From: JAYFRE01 sp034926235
GTDB lineage: Bacteria > Pseudomonadota > Alphaproteobacteria > Rhodospirillales > Magnetospirillaceae
Direction: 5' to 3'
Length of the DNA: 18,263 nt
Assembly: GCA_034926235.1 (NCBI GenBank)
Contig: JAYFRE010000168.1
Span: 1-18,263, forward strand
The notes under the pieces were generated by a model. That model made no database searches, had not been told where the DNA came from, and worked only from the letters and a program-made list of their open reading frames with translations. Shown here piece by piece: positions 14,736 to 18,263 of the stretch. How positions within the stretch are numbered: the first letter of the stretch is position 1; each line of letters begins with the position of its first letter. A program made the position numbers and the translations under genes.

Positions 14736-14768
14736 CGTTCGTACGTTCAGGAAGGGGATAGATCGACA

Positions 14769-15113
14769 ATGTCGTCGAGCTCTTTGCTCAATCGCAATGT
14801 TACCATCCATGGGCGTCGGACGAGTATGAAACTCGAGCCCGATATGTGGGACGCGCTTGACGAAATTTGCCGGCGTGAACGCCTGTCTGTTCACGATATT
14901 TGTGGACTGATCGCCGAACGGCATCGCGGCAACAACCTGACCGCCGCCATGCGTGTGTTTATCCTGGGCTATTTCCGCGCCGCCGCAACCGACGACGGCC
15001 ATGCCCAGGCCGGCCATGGCGAAGGACTGAACGACGGCCCGGCTTTTGCCAGTGAACGGCTTCGTCCCGCTTTGCCCCGATCTCCGGTCCTCGACGTCCA
15101 GAATTCGGACTAG
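14769..15113 (+). CDS. Ribbon-helix-helix DNA-binding protein (RHH_4-like)
   Basis: A small probable DNA-binding protein, 114 aa from MSSSSLLNR. Residues 8-70 match the RHH_4-type domain common in Alphaproteobacteria: NVTIHGRRTSMKLEPDMWDA (beta strand and first helix), then LDEICRRERLSVHDICGLIA and LTAAMRVFILGYFR (second helix and after). The last 45 residues are low-complexity and unassigned. The frame is open upstream to 14646, but AGGAAGG at 14749-14755 and the domain boundary favour 14769. No toxin partner is adjacent, so it is more likely a stand-alone regulator than an antitoxin. Its stop overlaps that of the corC-like gene on the other strand. Confidence 0.85.
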   Translation: MSSSSLLNRNVTIHGRRTSMKLEPDMWDALDEICRRERLSVHDICGLIAERHRGNNLTAAMRVFILGYFRAAATDDGHAQAGHGEGLNDGPAFASERLRPALPRSPVLDVQNSD

Positions 15114-16357
15114 TCGCTTCCATACCCTCCGGTCACGGTGGGTGGCCAGACCTTGATCAGGGTGATCCGGTTGCGCAGCCGGCGCAGAATCGTGAACCGG
15201 AATCCGTGGAACAGAAAACTCTGCCCCACCGATGGGATCGCGCGCGATTCGTACAGCACCAGTCCGGCCAGCGTGGCCGCGTCCTCGTCCGGCAGCGACC
15301 AGTCATAATCGCGGTTCAGATCGCGGATCGTCATATCGCCCGCGACGACGACCGATCCGTCGAGCTGCGCGTGCGCGCCCGCCGGGACGATATCGTGTTC
15401 GTCGGCGATATCGCCGACGATTTCCTCGATGATGTCTTCCAACGTGACCACGCCCTGAAGCGCGCCATATTCATCCACCACCAGGGCAAAATGTTCCCGC
15501 CGTTTCAGAAACGCCTGAAGCTGTTCAAGCAGCGACGTGCTGTCGGGAATGAACCAGGGCGGCGTCAGCAAGGCGGCGATATCGATTTCCGCCGCCACGC
15601 CGTCATGCTCGCGCAACGCCCGCAGCAGCGCTTTGGAATGCAGCAGGCCGACGATGTTGTCCGGCGCACCCAGCCAAACCGGCAAGCGCGTGAACGGGCA
15701 AGCTGTGATTTGTTCGAGAATCGCCTCGGTCGATTGGCCGCCATCGATGGCCATGACCCGGCTGCGATGGACCATGATCTCGCAGACCTCGACATCGCCG
15801 AGATCCAGGATCGAACGCAACATCCGCCGCTCATGCCGTTCTTCACCGCCCGGAGCCTGAACGCCGATCGCGCCGCGCAAACCCTCCAGCCCGCTTTCGC
15901 CCTCGGACAGGACCCAAGAGCCGACCCCGCACCGGCCCGCCATCCTGAGCACGGGAACGCAGAACATAGACAGAACGTGGATCGGAAACGCGGAGATCCG
16001 CGCCAGCGCCATGGCATGGCGCGCCGCCACCCAGTCCGGAACGATCCAGCCGCACAGCAGAACGGCCAGAATCGATACCGGCACGGCATAAAAAAGCCCC
16101 TCATCGCCGAATCGCCCGGCGCAGAAGGCGGTCAGTGACGACGCGGCCAGGATCGAGAGAAACGCCACGCCCGCGCCGACCACGCCATCTACTCTTCCTC
16201 GTGTATCTTGCAGACGGCAAGCCACGATGGCGCGGCTATCCCCGGATGACGCCAGCCGTCCCAGCGCCCCGCGGTCCACCGCCTTGAACGCCCGGCCCGA
16301 GGCGGACAAAGCCGCCAGCAGTGACAGGGACAAGAGGGTGAGCACAGCGAGCACCAT
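15110..16357 (-). CDS. Hemolysin/CorC-type membrane protein (DUF21, CBS pair, CorC_HlyC domain)
   Basis: Inner-membrane protein of the CNNM/CorC family, 415 aa, related to Mg2+/Co2+ transport or efflux proteins. The N-terminal DUF21 has about four membrane segments (residues 1-17, about 57-77, 86-110, 122-140). The cytosolic CBS pair (about 185-310) includes VHRSRVMAIDG, FTRLPVWLGAPDNIVGLLH and FALVVDEYGALQGVVTLEDI. The C-terminal CorC_HlyC domain (about 320-405) has GSVVVAGDMTIRDLN. EEIVGDIADEHD is the conserved linker. It lies 5 nt after aroB with no ribosome binding site of its own, so it is probably translated by coupling. The ion carried is not certain. Confidence 0.92.
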   Translation of the reverse strand: MVLAVLTLLSLSLLAALSASGRAFKAVDRGALGRLASSGDSRAIVACRLQDTRGRVDGVVGAGVAFLSILAASSLTAFCAGRFGDEGLFYAVPVSILAVLLCGWIVPDWVAARHAMALARISAFPIHVLSMFCVPVLRMAGRCGVGSWVLSEGESGLEGLRGAIGVQAPGGEERHERRMLRSILDLGDVEVCEIMVHRSRVMAIDGGQSTEAILEQITACPFTRLPVWLGAPDNIVGLLHSKALLRALREHDGVAAEIDIAALLTPPWFIPDSTSLLEQLQAFLKRREHFALVVDEYGALQGVVTLEDIIEEIVGDIADEHDIVPAGAHAQLDGSVVVAGDMTIRDLNRDYDWSLPDEDAATLAGLVLYESRAIPSVGQSFLFHGFRFTILRRLRNRITLIKVWPPTVTGGYGSD

Positions 16358-16362
16358 CGGGG

Positions 16363-17475
16363 TCAGGCCGGTTCGAGATGATCGGCGATGACCGAGCGCA
16401 CCAAATCCTCGGGCACATCCCTGGTGGACAGCACCGAACCGATGCCCCGCGCCAGAATGAACGCCACCCGCCCGTCTTTGACTTTCTTATCGCTGGACAA
16501 GCGGCGCATCAGCGCATCGGCATCCCAGGACCGGCCGGGCAGCGCCGGCGGCGCGACCGGCATACCCAGCGCCTTGAAATGACGTTCCAGCCGGGCGAGA
16601 TCCTCTTTGGGACACAGCCCCATCCGGCAAGACAGATCGAACGCCATCACCAGCCCGATCGACACCGCTTCGCCATGGGTGAGCCGGTCGCCGAATCCGC
16701 TCTCGGCTTCCAGCACATGAGCGAAGGTATGCCCCAGATTGAGATGCGCACGCACGCCTGATTCACGCTCGTCGGCAGCGACGATGGCGGCCTTGGCGGC
16801 GCAGCAGCGTAGCACGGCCTGCTGGCGCACGGCCTTGTCGCCGTCGAACAACGCCTGTCCGTTCCCGGATTCCAGCCAGGTGAAGAAATCAGCGTCGCCC
16901 AGCAGACCGTATTTGACCACCTCGGCATAGCCCGAAACCAATTCGCGCCGGGACAGCGTTTCCAGCACGTCGATATCGGCCAGCACCAGCCGGGGCTGAT
17001 AAAAACTGCCGACCAGATTCCTGCCCTGAGGCATGTTGATGCCGGTCTTACCCCCCACCGAGCTGTCCACTTGGGACAAAAGCGTGGTCGGAATCTGGAT
17101 GAACGGCACCCCGCGCAGCAGGATGCTGGCGGCGAATCCGGTCAGATCGCCGATAACGCCGCCGCCGAAAGCGACAATGGTGGTCGCACGCTCGCATCCC
17201 GCTTCCAGCATGGCGGCGAGCAAGCTTTCGAGATGCAGGAAATCCTTGGTCCCTTCACCGGGTGGCAGCACCACCCCGTGATTTTCGATGCCGGCGGCTT
17301 CCAGCCCGTCTTTCAGCCGGTCCAGATGCCGGGAAGCGACATTCTCGTCCGTGACCACAAACAGACGCGGCGCATCCAGCAGCGGACGGATCAGCGGGCC
17401 GGCCTGTTCAAGCAGACCGGGGCCGGCATGAATGTCGTAGGAGCGCGCGCCGAGGGAAACGGAAATCGAGCTCAT
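16363..17475 (-). CDS. aroB: 3-dehydroquinate synthase
   Basis: AroB, 370 aa, full length. It converts DAHP to 3-dehydroquinate, step two of the shikimate pathway, in the cytosol using NAD+ and a divalent metal. Motifs: GEGTKDFLHLE and FGGGVIGDLTGFAA (NAD binding), IPTTLLSQVDSSVGGKTGIN, SGYAEVVKYGLL (metal Glu and catalytic Lys), and LNLGHTFAHVLE plus HGEAVSIG (metal-binding His). Its ATG overlaps the aroK stop by four bases (ATGA), as in the common aroKB arrangement. The corC-like gene follows 5 nt downstream. Confidence 0.97.
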   Translation of the reverse strand: MSSISVSLGARSYDIHAGPGLLEQAGPLIRPLLDAPRLFVVTDENVASRHLDRLKDGLEAAGIENHGVVLPPGEGTKDFLHLESLLAAMLEAGCERATTIVAFGGGVIGDLTGFAASILLRGVPFIQIPTTLLSQVDSSVGGKTGINMPQGRNLVGSFYQPRLVLADIDVLETLSRRELVSGYAEVVKYGLLGDADFFTWLESGNGQALFDGDKAVRQQAVLRCCAAKAAIVAADERESGVRAHLNLGHTFAHVLEAESGFGDRLTHGEAVSIGLVMAFDLSCRMGLCPKEDLARLERHFKALGMPVAPPALPGRSWDADALMRRLSSDKKVKDGRVAFILARGIGSVLSTRDVPEDLVRSVIADHLEPA

Positions 17476-18050
17476 GGATTAACCTCATCGGACATGGGAC
17501 AACCGGCCAAATGACGGCGCAACGCCTCCATCACCATCTCCACCGTCGCTTCCGGCGGCTGATCGCGGCTGTCGACGACCAGATCGGCCTGGGCATAGAT
17601 CGGGTGGCGCGCGGCGATCAGACGGGAAAACACCGCATGAGGGTCTTCATTCTTCAAGAGCGGCCGGTGATCGCGCCCGCTGGTGCGCTTGATCAGAAGC
17701 TCGATATCGGCGCGCAGCCACAAGGAAATGGCCCGTTCCGCAATCAGACGCCGCGTTTCGGCCTCGATATAGGCGCCGCCGCCCGACGCCAGAATCAGCG
17801 GCGGTCCGTCGAGCAACCGCGCCATCACTCTGCGTTCGCCCTGGCGGAAGGCCGCTTCGCCATGTCGAGTGAAATAGTCCTGGACACTGCAGCCGGCTGC
17901 CTTTTCGATCTCCGTGTCGGCATCGACGAACGGCATCGACAATCGCGCCGCCAGACGGCGTCCGATGCAGCTCTTACCCGCCCCCATCAGCCCGACTAGG
18001 ACCAGGGTGCGAGACAGGGACAGGCCGTCACCCGGAATCATCGCCGTCAT
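17472..18050 (-). CDS. aroK: Shikimate kinase
   Basis: AroK, 192 aa from MTAMIPGDG; it phosphorylates shikimate at the 3-OH with ATP. The P-loop is GLMGAGKS (residues 20-27, followed by CIGRRLA). Shikimate contacts are DADTEIE, YFTRHGEAAFR and ASGGGAY. The lid has RTSGRDHRPLL, and the adenine loop follows near AARHPIYAQ. The ATG at 18050 has GGAGG 6 nt upstream; the frame continues 11 codons further but without this support. It heads the aroK-aroB-corC-like unit on the minus strand. A short in-frame extension before the P-loop is normal for alphaproteobacteria. Confidence 0.96.
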   Translation of the reverse strand: MTAMIPGDGLSLSRTLVLVGLMGAGKSCIGRRLAARLSMPFVDADTEIEKAAGCSVQDYFTRHGEAAFRQGERRVMARLLDGPPLILASGGGAYIEAETRRLIAERAISLWLRADIELLIKRTSGRDHRPLLKNEDPHAVFSRLIAARHPIYAQADLVVDSRDQPPEATVEMVMEALRRHLAGCPMSDEVNP

Positions 18051-18263
18051 TATTCCTCCGGTATCGTTGAAGTGCGTCCGCACAGCCGATAGACTTCACT
18101 TCCGTCGTCATGGCCGTTTCTTAAACGGACCATGCCATCTGGAGAAAGGCCTGGACCACCCTCCATGCACAATAGGGACCGCGCACGCACACCCTGCGGC
18201 TTGTACTCGCCGCCGCCGGTCTCTGTCCACACCCTAAGCGTGATTAAAGCAGGTCGGAACACA
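18051..18263 (-). other. Upstream region of aroK, cut by window edge
   Basis: 213 nt with no convincing gene. A 70-codon open frame ends in TAATG over the aroK start, but it uses several codons rare in the neighbours (TTA, AGG, AGA, ATA, CTA) and has no recognisable domain. A small hairpin CCGTTT/AAACGG lies at 18114-18128. The aro operon promoter is probably here or beyond the edge; I could not place it. Confidence 0.4.

Noticed and set aside
14769..15113. Type II toxin-antitoxin module based on the ribbon-helix-helix protein
   Set aside because: No toxin-sized gene is adjacent on the same strand; the downstream neighbour is a convergent membrane protein.
18050..18262. A 70-codon frame whose TAA overlaps the aroK start (TAATG)
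   Set aside because: The overlap looks like coupling, but codon use is unlike the neighbours and no family is recognisable; it is also cut by the window edge, so I left it as upstream region.

Overview
The window is GC-rich alphaproteobacterial chromosome. Several things point to the Rhodospirillales (Magnetospirillum- or Rhodospirillum-like): a CobS/CobT aerobic cobaltochelatase pair next to an alphaproteobacterial J-domain protein, an RHH_4-type ribbon-helix-helix protein, and accA, rpmB and aroKB as neighbours. The genus is my inference. I see no insertion sequence, prophage, CRISPR array, tRNA or rRNA. This looks like ordinary core chromosome with a few poorly characterised small genes and non-coding stretches.

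Layout. (1) Positions 1-5021, minus strand: a FadR-type GntR regulator, then a substrate-binding protein with a Tat signal, two permeases and two ATPases of a branched-chain-amino-acid-type (HAAT) ABC importer. The last ATPase runs off the left edge. The genes are tightly packed with 1-4 nt overlaps, and a strong stem-loop separates the binding-protein gene from the permeases. (2) 5022-8500: a divergent promoter region, a histidine phosphatase (+), a tiny exported eight-cysteine protein and a PLP aminotransferase (both -), then rpmB (-) with a clear sigma70-type promoter and intrinsic terminator, then a small exported proline-rich protein (+). (3) 8515-10442: a DUF4743/Nudix hydrolase (-) divergent from accA (+). 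(4) 10443-10863: about 420 nt without a convincing gene. It holds a series of nested hairpins ending in a bidirectional terminator and is the best candidate here for an undescribed element. (5) 10864-14441, minus: a J-domain protein, cobS and cobT in probable operon order. (6) 14442-15113: a regulatory region rich in repeats and a small ribbon-helix-helix gene (+). (7) 15110-18050, minus: aroK-aroB-corC-like, coupled by a 4-nt overlap and a 5-nt gap.

How the genes work together. The importer operon takes up an unidentified small organic solute, probably under control of the adjacent GntR protein. CobS and CobT are the AAA+ and MIDAS subunits that drive cobalt insertion by CobN (not in this window) in aerobic cobalamin synthesis. 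AroK and AroB are two steps of the chorismate pathway. AccA is the carboxyltransferase alpha subunit of fatty-acid synthesis. The rest are housekeeping genes (L28, aminotransferase) or genes of unknown role.

I did not find an obviously new multi-gene system. The most useful leads are the structured non-coding stretch 10545-10858, the eight-cysteine exported peptide, the zinc-like cysteine cluster in the J-domain protein, and the repeats upstream of the ribbon-helix-helix gene.
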